DNA of 64,000 nt from Rotaria sp. Silwood1 (taxonomy: Eukaryota; Rotifera; Eurotatoria; Philodinida; Philodinidae), in assembly GCA_905250075.1 (NCBI GenBank), contig CAJNOP010000129.1, positions 10,005 to 74,004 of the forward strand. Direction: 5' to 3'. Position 1 is the first letter of the stretch, and the number at the start of each line of letters is the position of its first letter. The notes under the pieces were generated by a model, which was not told the DNA's origin, ran no database searches, and saw only the letters and a program-made list of their open reading frames with translations. Shown here piece after piece: positions 14,501-24,739 of the stretch. The position numbers and the translations under genes are program-made.

Positions 14501-17500
14501 TTTGATAAACGTATAAATTCATTATAATATGTACGTATAAGACTTGCACCACCATTTGGATGTTCTTCTGTATGTATAAGACTTTGAAATAATTGTGAAC
14601 GATCATGATTACTATTTGTTAATGATAAATCTATAAAAGGTGATGATAATTGTTGTTGTTGTTGTTGTTGATTATCATTTGATTGATTTATAATAATAGG
14701 TGATGTTATTGATGATGATGATGATGTTGGTATACCATCACATTGTATTTGACTTGTTGTTGTTTGACATAAATAAACTTGAGAATCATTTGGACAATTA
14801 AGATCAATTGTTTGAGTTTCTTGTTCATCTTTTTGTATTGTTTGTGTACTATTTTCACAATAAGGTTGATCAATAAAATCTGTATATGTTGATTTATCTG
14901 ATTTAATTAAATAATTTGTTTGAATAGGTTTATGAAATATTTCAATAATATCATCTGTTGTTTGACATTCATTTGTTGTTAATTGTTTTGATGATGATAC
15001 ATTTGAATGTTTATATTCATTATGTAATAGATTATCAGTTGATATTGATACTGTTTGAAGTTCTGAACTTAAACGTCGTTTTATTGTTGATGAACGATGT
15101 TCATTAATTGGTTGATGTTTTTGTTTTAAACGTGATGATGAACGAGTTTGAACAAGTGTATTAGAAGATTCTTTAGAAAAAACAAATCATTTCAATAGAA
15201 ATTTCTATCGTTGAGAATAGAACATAGTTGATATGTTTTAATAACTTCTCCGGAACTTTATCTTCTATGAAATGCTAAGATCATAATGACAAAAAAAATG
15301 TCATCACGCCACTTTCTTGTTACAAGCATCAAACATTGCTTGGCATGAGTATTTTTTATTTTTTGTCTACAACAAAACAACAAATAAACTACCCATCCGA
15401 AACAGTATATAATCTATGCGAAAAAATATTGTTGTGTACGAAAAATCTACTCCGTAGATAAATATTATTTCAGACTATACAATGATTACAAGAAAATTTG
15501 GGAACGCTTTCAAGAAATATTTGCTCTCCATTTATATTTCTCGGATATTCGATCATTCTTTCACTAATATTACTAAGCATTTAGTGTCAATAGATCGTGG
15601 TAGACACATTAGAAACGGCTCATTACAGATATCATATAAGAGAATTTATCCAGGTGTTAAATCGCTGTTCGATCGAGACAATATTTATTTGATGAATAAT
15701 AGAAAAGTCTATAATTGTTTGCTTTTCCAGATCTTTGTTCTCTTTACATAATTCAAAAACAAAGAACCAAAAAACTAAATTATTGTCGACTTTTCTATGA
15801 ATCATCAAATGAATATCGGTCGTCTCCTATAGACGTTATTGATATACGATCAAAGACCTTATATCAATAACATCTCATTATAATATAAGAACTACTTTCC
15901 TATTGCATTTCTAAAGGATTAAGTAACACTATGACGAAGACATATGTCCTTAAACAGATAGAATAAAATAATCTTTCTGTAATTAGTAACAGAAGTTACA
16001 TCATGTTTCACTTTTCAATCTTTCAGGAATTGTGCTAACATCTTTTTGTCTTCTTTTCTGTCATCTCCTCTAATGTCTAGTTGTCCATACCGAACAGAGT
16101 ATAGAAAAATTGGTACCAATTATTTATACCCAATTGTATTCATTGAATTCATTTATAAAAAACGTTTTTCTTTTTAAATACCCTTCTTCATTGAAAAAAT
16201 TTATGAACTTGTTGACAAGATAATGTAACAATTTGAAAATCACATTGATAGAGTCGAAGAACTAAAAAATCACATGATGCCAAATCTGGAAAATTACTCA
16301 AGTAAAAACTTGATGAAGTTGTTGCTATATTTCTGTTTTTTTGTTCTATACTCTTATATGTATAGACGGCTAGACATTAGAGGAAATGAGAAAAAAAGAA
16401 GAACGACGAGAATATCATCAAGAAGAATATACATTGATGATACAATACGATCTACATCAGCTCTTATCAAAATTTTCTTTAAGCTTTTTATAAAGAATTA
16501 AAATATCTTTACTATTACATTTGTTATATCCTAAGTAAATTTCAATAGATTGAAATTTTTAATCAATCAAAAATATATTTATTATAACTAATCGTTTGTA
16601 AATGATTCACGACAATAGATGATTTTTAGTAAAATTTCAACTTTCTTAATCGATACGAGAGACTAGCAGATTTTGTTTCTTTTTCTGCTTTTTTGGGAGG
16701 GGATTGCTTTAATCCATTGGATTTATCTATTAATAAGATATAATATATTTTAACTGTACAAAATGAGGATCATTATTCAGTTCTTACTCTCAATTAGGTA
16801 ATTGCCTGCGGTCTAACTCCTTCCGTTTGATGATAAGATAGATAACGAGATGTGTAGAAAAAATCTGAAAACAATAATAATTTCCGGAAGTTGTTGATCG
16901 ATCTCTTCCAGAGTCAAAGAAGAAAAGTAATCGTAAGAAAGATGTGCTCATGTCGGAATCATACACAAGAGATGTCACATAAATGAAACGCATTTTTTGA
17001 ATCCCTCCCTTTCAAACATTGATTTTCCAAAATCAATCATCTGATTGCATTTGACATGATCTGACTATACAATTTAGAGTTTTTTTTTTACACACACTGT
17101 ATTTCAATAAGCACAATCATCAATTATTGATGATAAAACAGTATAGTGCTTCATCTACACATAGTGAAATAAATAATTCAAAAAATCGAAGATTTAATAG
17201 AATATCAAAAAAAAAAGATTTCATTTGATTTTGTCATCAAAATTTCTTACATGAATTTTGCACCTCGAAACTACTAATAAACAAGATTATACGAGTGTTT
17301 TCAAAAGTGCACTATAAACTAAATTAAATAACATGAGTGTTACTAAAATAGTAAGCAATCTGATCTTTTGAAATCGATTAACGAGCATAAACACTTGTGT
17401 GAATAAATGATAACCGTCAAGAAGTTGAAGTATCTACAAACACATCTTGCTTTTTCGGTTTAACAAGTAGTCCGATCCTTATTCAATTCATAATCACTAT

Positions 17501-18617
17501 GATAATAAATGGCTGAAGTTCCATTGTACTTTTCATGGTATAGTATACGTCAAATAATTTTGACAAGATGCTGATCAAAATCATTATGAATTGTTTCTTT
17601 ACTCAAATACGTATTTCAGAGATCTATCGAAAATATTAAAGTTTGTCATGATGCTTTTGTTGTCCGTTTAAATGTTAAGAATGTATCTGCCAAGTGAAGA
17701 ACAAGTAAAACTTTCAACAAAAAAAAAGAAACACTCATCTATAACAAGATTTCTATGTTTGTTGAATCTTAATATAAGAATGTAACTATATGTCATTGTT
17801 TTTTTGCTTAATTAATATAATGAATATTTAAAAAAGTTTTTTTGTAATTCTATGATTTAATATTATCATAAATAGAATATTAAACATACTTATATTATTT
17901 GTTTGTTGTTTAGTTGTTTTAGTTATTAATTTTTGTTGTTTTTTTTCTTGTTGATCATTTTGTAATTTACGTTTATATCCATTTGTTTTTGTTGTTTGTT
18001 TTTTTAATGTATTTTCATCATATATATTCATAATTATTTTTGAATGATCATAATTTGTTAAATCACTTTCAATTAATGAACGACGTCGAGTTGTTAGTAA
18101 TCGACGTGATAAATTATTATTTGATAGTTCTGTATTTGTATGAAAAAATTTTCTTGATATTATTTTTGTTGTTGATTGTTCATTTGTTTGATATAAAAGA
18201 TTTGTTGTTGGATTTATTGATAAAGTTTCTGTTGCTGCTGTTGCTGATGATGATGATGATGGTGAACAAACACGTCGTATATGTAATTTAATTGATGTAT
18301 GTTCATTTGGTACATCAATTGAACGTATTGTTGTTGATGATGTACTATTTGATGTTAATATATTATATGATGATATTTGATTTTGTTGATTATTTGTTTT
18401 ACATTTAATTATTTTTGATTGTATATGTTGTTCATCATTATCATCAGTATTAATATAATTTGTAGTATTATTCTAAAACAAGAATTCTTTAGTTTTATTT
18501 TTGGTAAAAATAAAAGAGATATAATAGGAATAAAACGAAAAATCTCTTTTTTTTTCTTCATACTTTTATTTCATCGTTGATAGTTGATGATGAAATAATT
18601 TTATTTATATCAGCCAT
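11569..18617 (-). CDS. RSBN1: RSBN1/RSBN1L family protein (KDM9, DPY-21-like)
   Basis: Nuclear protein of the round spermatid basic protein 1 family; the worm relative DPY-21 is a JmjC H4K20me2 demethylase. Seven exons: 18617-18564, 18472-17890, 15170-14187, 13138-12781, 12718-12610, 11876-11793, 11724-11569; joined frame 775 aa. The first 400 or so residues are low-complexity, Ser/Thr/Asn-rich and basic, with one poly-Gln run. The conserved part begins at [16 protein letters not shown] and runs through [47 protein letters not shown] and [19 protein letters not shown], then IPRNVIHQF and [20 protein letters not shown] fits the HxD iron-binding motif (inference). Introns of 1.0 kb (13139-14186) and 2.7 kb (15171-17889) show no gene. 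A tiny upstream ATG (ATGAACTAATGG) overlaps the start context. Heads the RSBN1-SETDB1-MED6-FDXR run. Confidence 0.92.
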
Positions 18618-19780
18618 TAGTTCATTGAAATTTGATAACTAATCAATTGTGTATATCATATCCTTATATTCATTGATTTGACACTTTATTAATAATATAA
18701 TCAGTCAATGGAAATACAACATACACAATAAGTTTAATCGATTAATAGGAGAAGTGAAGAAACGAAGAGAATTTCTTAAAGTAAAGGGAATGTGAGTAAT
18801 AACCAATCAATAAACAGTAGCCATGATTAGCATTAATTAAACTCTATTATTGACAAAAATAAATAATTTATTCAATAAAATTATTTCATATGTTTATTAT
18901 CATTCATTTAAATAGTTGTTTATTCGATATCATTAAGAAATATTTATAATAGATGTCACTATAAATATATGAATTGAAAGAAGCGAGAATCTTAGACAAA
19001 ACAAAAAAGCACTTCATGTACTTTCTACGGCTTTGAACAAATATTAAGTTTATTATTTTACCAAAAAGAAACCAAATAACATGATAGTACTGTGGAAAAT
19101 AAAAACAAAAAATGCAGTTTGCTTGCTTTTTTTTTTGCATAGAAACCTATTTTTTTTTCATGGCAGACTCGAATACTAATAACTTTGTCATTGTTATTTT
19201 ATTTATCAGTTCTTCGATATGATAACTTGTTGTTTAGAATAAATTACCAAAAGATAATTTTTTCTATTGATGTATGTTATTAAGATCTATAAAATTGATG
19301 ATATATAGAACAAGTTGACTGTTCGGAATAATTAAGAATTTAAAACAGCTCTGTTTGATTGTATTGTTGATAAGTACATAGTTAGAGCATATATAAGATT
19401 AAATTTGTTTTTATTAAATCGAAGCCAAATTTAATATGATTCAATGCATCTTTTCATGAGACATCTAAAAATAATTTTGCATTTTATTTTTTTTAATCCT
19501 GTTTTATTAACGTAAACTATTAAAAATATTTTGTTAAAAATCTGCAAAAAACAGTTTGTTTGTCTCCATTACGGCTTACGGTATTCTGCGTTTGATTTTC
19601 ATCAAAACAAAAGCTTTCCGAAGACTGAACATTTCATTAAAATCTATGATTAATACTATGTAGACAGAGTTGAGATTCTATGGAAAAATACTTTAGATTT
19701 TCCAATCAACTCGTATTATATTTTGTGCGAATTTTATCAAAGTCTTGTATAATTCTGCTGCTCGATTATTTTGGATTATA
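18618..19780. other. Intergenic, no gene seen
   Basis: About 1.2 kb upstream of RSBN1. AT-rich, with short homopolymers and only short random frames; presumably the RSBN1 promoter side. Nothing recognisable. Confidence 0.4.
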
Positions 19781-19961
19781 CAGTAAAACTTCTGTTAAAT
19801 GTACACGGTCCGGATTTTTAGAAAGTGTTCACTGATGGAAGATATTACATATTTTATTACAAAAGGTTTCGTAACATAACCTTCTTTATTCGTTTTTTTT
19901 TGTATCTTGAAAAACTTATTGTGAACATTTCTTATAAAAATAAACGGAGAAATATGACTTG
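19781..19961. mobile_element. Possible pogo/Tigger-type MITE remnant
   Basis: The left end reads TA then CAGTAAAACTTCTGTTAAAT, typical of pogo/Tigger-like inverted ends with a TA target. About 55 bp in, TTTTTAGAAAGTGTTCAC is mirrored on the other side by GTGAACATTTCTTATAAAAA at 19921-19940, followed by AAACGGAGAAATATGACTTG as a decayed right end. About 180 bp, no coding capacity. The right end matches poorly, so this is tentative. Confidence 0.35.
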
Positions 19962-20716
19962 ATTTGTCGAGCTCTGTAATTCACTTGATGATGAACCACT
20001 ATCACTGTTGCTATTATTAATTAATCGAATTTTTTCATTCAGTGTAAGGTGATGCTGTGATGTCATTACTTTGCCTCATATGTACAGTTATAACAAAATA
20101 ATGATCAGCAGTTTTACTACATTAGTCACAAATGATGAAAAAGAGAATGCAAGTTTAAAAAAAAGAAACTGCATATATGTTCATGTAAAAGAAGTTAAAG
20201 TAACCATGAAAACTAGAGATGGGCAACTTCATTATGTACCGATACATTTTAAAGACAGACAGAGAAATATTAATTATTAAATCGAAACATATCAATTAAA
20301 CTTTTATTGTAAATTCAATAATCTACTAGATTGAAGTATTTCATTTTGAATAAGTAGATTTCAAATTTACTTAAAGAATTCCGTGTCATGTAATTGGCGC
20401 AAAACTTGTCATAATCCAATAGTGAACTATCAATTACAAGAGTATATTGATAATTAATTATGCTTGCATCATGATCGTTACATATTATATCGATCTAAAT
20501 CAAAATACAAACCATCATTTCATTGTAGTCTTTTGATGCCAACAATAATATGAATCGAACAGACATTAATATTATCAAATATACTACGCCAACAACAATA
20601 AATAACAATGAAAATATGTGGAATAATATTAAAGTAAAACAAAAAAAAAATCTCATAAAAAAAACAAATATGTTTATAAATAAATATTTTAGTCATTTTT
20701 TAATCCACAAAATTCC
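19962..20716. other. Intergenic, no convincing gene
   Basis: Contains one 69-codon open frame (20071-20280, plus) with no recognisable domain or splice context. The last 60 bp before the next gene hold TATTTTAG at 20688-20695, a possible spliced-leader acceptor 21 nt before its ATG. Confidence 0.4.
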
Positions 20717-21277
20717 ATGATTATATTAGCTATTATTTGTTTAATGTTTTTCTTTGTTACATTATGTCTTATATTTATTATAATTCAATTATTAAAAAAG
20801 AAACGTCTATATAAAAATCAAACAAAACCAATAACAAATAATTTACCTAATAATTATCAAAAATTAGATCATCATATAAATTTTCTGTCATCTCCAAATC
20901 AAACAGGTTTAACATCAAATCAAATAGCATCATTAGGAACAATTCTATCAACAAATAAAGATCTTAAAATTCAAGAATCATTACCAACAACAGCAACAAC
21001 AACAACAACAATTATACCTATATCAGCGCATGAAAGTAATAAAACACAATCATTTGATAATTTTGAAAATGAACTTAAACGAACATGTCAAGAAAAAGGT
21101 ATAACATCATCACATACAACTAATATATCATCAGTTAATGATGACGATGTTGAAACTGTTAATGAAGTTCTTGGAATGGAAGAACGTAATGGAAAAGTTT
21201 ATTATAAAGTTAATTTTACTGGTCATCCATCAGATTATACTGCATGGGTATGTGAAGAAGATTTAATTCCTGAATAA
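20717..21277 (+). CDS. Membrane-anchored chromodomain-like protein
   Basis: Single-exon 186 aa frame. Residues 2-24 are a strongly hydrophobic helix (MIILAIICLMFFFVTL...) followed at once by LLKKKRLYK, so by the positive-inside rule the bulk of the protein should face the cytosol or nucleoplasm. Residues 30-145 are a polar, Asn/Thr/Ser-rich linker with a poly-Thr run. Residues 148-186 resemble a chromodomain: VNEVLGMEERNGKVYYKVNF, then TGHPSDYTAWVCEEDLIPE. Compared with HP1, the methyl-lysine cage looks degraded: Trp of LKWKG is Phe, the following aromatic is His, and the first Tyr is missing, while the later Trp stays. AATAAA follows the stop by about 60 bp. The codon bias matches neighbouring genes. 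Not assigned to a named family; a nuclear-envelope chromatin tether is speculation by analogy with LBR. Confidence 0.7.
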   Translation: MIILAIICLMFFFVTLCLIFIIIQLLKKKRLYKNQTKPITNNLPNNYQKLDHHINFLSSPNQTGLTSNQIASLGTILSTNKDLKIQESLPTTATTTTTIIPISAHESNKTQSFDNFENELKRTCQEKGITSSHTTNISSVNDDDVETVNEVLGMEERNGKVYYKVNFTGHPSDYTAWVCEEDLIPE

Positions 21278-21850
21278 TAATAACAATGACTTTGTCTTGA
21301 ACATTTACTTATTGTATACAAATCAAAACCTAAGAAAACAATAAATCTATATAAAAAAGTTTATGCTGTATAGAATACAATTTAAATTGAATATTGAAGT
21401 ATACAGCAGTGATAAGCTCGCTTCAAATTTTTGCAAAATTTAAATTGAATCGAAAAAATTTTGAAATTCTATTAGAAATGATTAAAATGATGTAACTTTT
21501 ATTATAATATTCATCTTATTTCAGAGGACGAGCATTACGATTGCCGTAAACGATCGTATACGATGTCGTATTCGATCGTGTACGGTCGTATACGGTGTAA
21601 ATTACGATCGTATACGACCGTATTTCGCCGTATTACTTGACGCCAGATTTACGACCGTATATCGTCGTGTCGTATACGACGAAATACGACCACCGTAAAC
21701 GATCGTACACAGTCGTATACTATGTGGATTGTCACCGTATTTCATTCAAAATTTTGCTACCTACCCTCCCCCCTCCCAATTCTGCAAAGATGGACAAATT
21801 AATCTTTGGTGTGTCCAGTCTGACTGGAGCTCCCAATTCTTATTTCTCAT

Positions 21851-21880
21851 GCAGCTTTGATGATATATCATCAAAGCTGC
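21851..21880. repeat. Perfect 30 bp palindrome
   Basis: GCAGCTTTGATGATA followed directly by its reverse complement, with no spacer, inside the 21532-24282 block. It would form a 15 bp cruciform or hairpin arm. Confidence 0.9.
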
Positions 21881-21959
21881 ACGAAAAACAAGAACTTGAA
21901 CCTCCAGCCAAATTGGACATCCCCATTCCATTACATTGATACTTTATGGTTTTATTTGT

Positions 21960-22255
21960 CCTTTTGATAATCTAAAAAATAAAAAATAAATTTATTTAAT
22001 CTAAAAAATAAAAGTTAAAGTTGATCTATCTAAAAACAAAAGAATAAAATTCATTTAATCTAAAAAATAAAATTTATTCAATCTAAAAAATAAAATTGAA
22101 ACTTTATCTAATCTAAAAATAAAAAATAAATTTATTTAATCTAAAAACTAAAAAATAAAATTTATTTAATCTAAAGATAACAAAATAAAATTTATCTAGT
22201 CTAAAAATAAAAAATAATATTCATCTAATCCAGAAAAAAAAGAAAATTCATCAAA
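21960..22255. repeat. AT-rich tandem array, unit near CTAAAAAATAAAATTTATTT
   Basis: About 12 imperfect copies of a 20-25 bp unit (ATCTAAAAAATAAAATTTAT and variants). No coding content. Confidence 0.85.
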
Positions 22256-22849
22256 TAGTAAATTATTTATACGATCGAAATATTAGTATTAGATATAATC
22301 TAATGTATAATTTACTATACTAATGCTGGAGTCAACATTAAAAAATAAATAAATTGATAAAAATAATGATTTCAGACTCATTCAAAACTGAAGATTTAAT
22401 ATCATCTAACTAATTTCTATTGGATAAGGAATATCTCTCTCTACTTCATGAACGAATTACTCATTGACAATAACGACTATACAGTGTAGTACTATCTGAA
22501 TGTCTCTCTATCTATATAGCTAAATATTAGATGAAATGAAAACAGACTGTATAAAGTAAGAAGTATTCATCCTTTTACTGCTATAAACTGATTACTTTAT
22601 GTAAGACAAAGCTCATATATATATCAAATACGAGATACCTATCTTATGTTAAGAATTGAGTACTTAATGGAAAAAGAATGCAGATATACATACATGCATA
22701 CAAAATAGACAGGCTATGTCTGCTGCCGTTACAGATATTATTACTGAAGAGTAATATCTCTGTGTTCAAATACATACTTGATCGAAGAAAAAACGTCGAA
22801 CATAGTTTTAAATAAGAGGTATATTTGTTTTATTCCTTTCAATTGAGTG
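22256..22849. other. AT-rich spacer inside the repeat block
   Basis: Unstructured sequence between the two tandem arrays. No gene, no clear repeat. Confidence 0.4.
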
Positions 22850-23660
22850 TCAGAAAAAAAAATTTGTAAAGGAATAAATGTGTCTGATACTGATAAAAAT
22901 TACATTTTTTTAAACAGGCGACATCTGTTTTCTCTTGGTATGAACAGATATAGAAACAGATATTGTTTGTCTTATTTGTCGATAACAATAATATAGAAAA
23001 TGCTAACTTTTTACCTCTTATTTTTCTATATTACTGATATGACAAATCTTAAGTTTTATTTCTTATATTTCTATATTGGATATATAGAAAATCCTATTTT
23101 TTATTTTTCTGTATTGGTTATATAGAAAATCTTAATTTTTATTTCTTATTCTTCTATATTGATGACATAGAAACAGTTAGTTTTGTGTCTTATTTGTCTT
23201 TAGTAATAGTATAAAAATGCTGATTTTTACATCTTATTATTCTACATTGGTGATATGAGAATCTTATTTTTTTTTATTTTTCTACATTGGTAACAAAGAT
23301 AACTATTTGTTTTATTTCTCATTTTTGCATATTGCTGATATAGAAAATATTTTTTATTTTTCAATTTTTCTATATTAATAGTATAGAAAATCTTAATTTC
23401 TATTTCTTATTTTTCTATATTGATGATATAGAAACAGTTAGTTTTGTGTCTTATTCGTCTATAATAATAATAATATAAAAAATGCTAATTTTTCTTTCTT
23501 ATTTTTCTATATTAGTAGTACAAAAAGTCGCATTTTTTTTCTTACTTTTCCATATTAATAATACGGAAGATCATATTCTTTAGTTTTTTTGTTTTTTCTA
23601 TATTGGTAATGTAGAAAATCTTAACTTTTATTTTTTATTTCTCTTTGTTAACGGTATAGA
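22850..23660. repeat. Degenerate minisatellite of hairpin units
   Basis: About 12 imperfect units of 55-70 bp. Each carries a short inverted repeat of the form TTTCTATATTG..GATATAGAAA, joined by T-rich linkers (CTTATTTTTATTTCTTAT). Every unit can fold on itself. Divergence between units suggests an old array. Confidence 0.8.
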
Positions 23661-23989
23661 GAGTAAAATTTTTTATGCGTGAGTTTTTGTGACTATTATG
23701 CTATGAATTTTATTATGTAATGATAACTGCCGATGTAGGCACCTATGCATCGGGTTCAGTAAGTAAAAAGATCTGGGCTATGTGAAGTTAAGTTGAACTA
23801 TAGCTGCCAGGGAAGGTGAAACATGACGAGAATGTATGTTTTTAAAGAAATCAGTTAAAACCTTACTGTACGATTTTTTTATAATCATACAATATTTTAG
23901 TGTTGGAGCATCTAAGAAACTTGCTAGAAGAATTGACATCAGATTTCTGAGACGACAATTTTTCATATGATTTTTTGTATCATCTTTGT

Positions 23990-24075
23990 ATGAACATATA
24001 CGACTTTTGAGTAACATCGAATAGGATCATACAAGAATTCATAACTGATCTTACTATGTGATTTTTCGACCTGGG
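23990..24075. mobile_element. Lone transposon-type end, GACCTGGG family
   Basis: The stretch ends in CTGATCTTAC..GATTTTTCGACCTGGG, close to the right end of the large element at 36610 (CAGATTTTTTGACCTGGG), with the same preference for GATCTTAC and CATACAAG words. A partner end was not convincing; GCCAGGGAAGGTGAAA near 23814 is a weak candidate for a roughly 260 bp copy. Confidence 0.45.
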
Positions 24076-24282
24076 TATGGTCGACACATGTAACTCAACT
24101 TACGACTAACTTACGACCATATACAGTCGTATACTACACTCGTGCACGGCAGTCGTTTATTTCAACGTATACGTTGATTGTATTTGAACGTATGGCACCG
24201 TATACGTTCATCGTATACGATCGTCGTGTACGATGCCCGTTTCTAGACGTATTTCGTCGTATACGACCGTTTACGATAGTGC

Positions 24283-24310
24283 TTTTTTGATATGTATACA
24301 TATCAAAAAA
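24283..24310. repeat. Perfect 28 bp palindrome
   Basis: TTTTTTGATATGTA followed by its exact reverse complement, abutting the right edge of the CGTATACG block. It may be part of the element end or a preferred insertion target. Confidence 0.9.
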
Positions 24311-24739
24311 TTTTAGAAATATTGGAAATTTGAACCATACTAGTCTGTGGAGTATTTGGAAAGTGTCTATAGGTGTCGTCAAAGTGTTCCTTGATCTCTA
24401 TCAGGGGCTATGTCCACCAAAAGAAATTTTATTCCAGTTGAAAACAGAAATAGCAAGCTCAGAATGGTTATCCACAGTTTTTACAAGTATCTCAATTCTT
24501 ACGTTCATTTGCAATTTATTGTTACAGAAACTTTTGTTTTATTTTCATCATTCGAATACTTTTCTTCTTTCGAATAGGTGAACATTTTTGAGATTGAACT
24601 CTATGAATAAATATTTTTTTTTTTTGAGTTGATTACTTGAGATATGTTCATTTCTATATTTTATTTAAACAAATACGAGAATACAATATAATAGTAAATA
24701 ATGTTATACAATTTTTTTTTTAATATACGACAAATCAAA
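24311..24739. other. Intergenic and SLU7 3' flank
   Basis: 429 bp with no convincing gene. TTTATT words near 24660 would serve as AATAAA signals for SLU7 on the minus strand. Confidence 0.4.

Larger units (their letters stand above)
21532..24282. mobile_element. Repeat block with opposed CGTATACG-rich ends
   Basis: Left end 21532-21740 and right end 24100-24282 are built from dense copies of CGTATACGAC-like words in inverted orientation. The outer edges also match when the right is reverse complemented: left GCATTACGATTGCCGTAAAC and right GCACTATCGTAAACGG, then CGTATACGA in both. The interior holds two AT-rich tandem arrays, a perfect palindrome and a separate transposon end, and no plausible transposase. 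The architecture is that of a non-autonomous DNA transposon or foldback element about 2.75 kb long. No target-site duplication could be fixed, so exact ends are uncertain. Confidence 0.5.

Noticed and set aside
20071-20280. 69-codon plus-strand frame
   Set aside because: Peptide looks moderately protein-like but has no recognisable domain, partner exon or acceptor-led start; not enough support.
21637-21939. 100-codon frame across the element's left end
   Set aside because: Runs through the CGTATACG words and the perfect palindrome; chance opening in repeat DNA.
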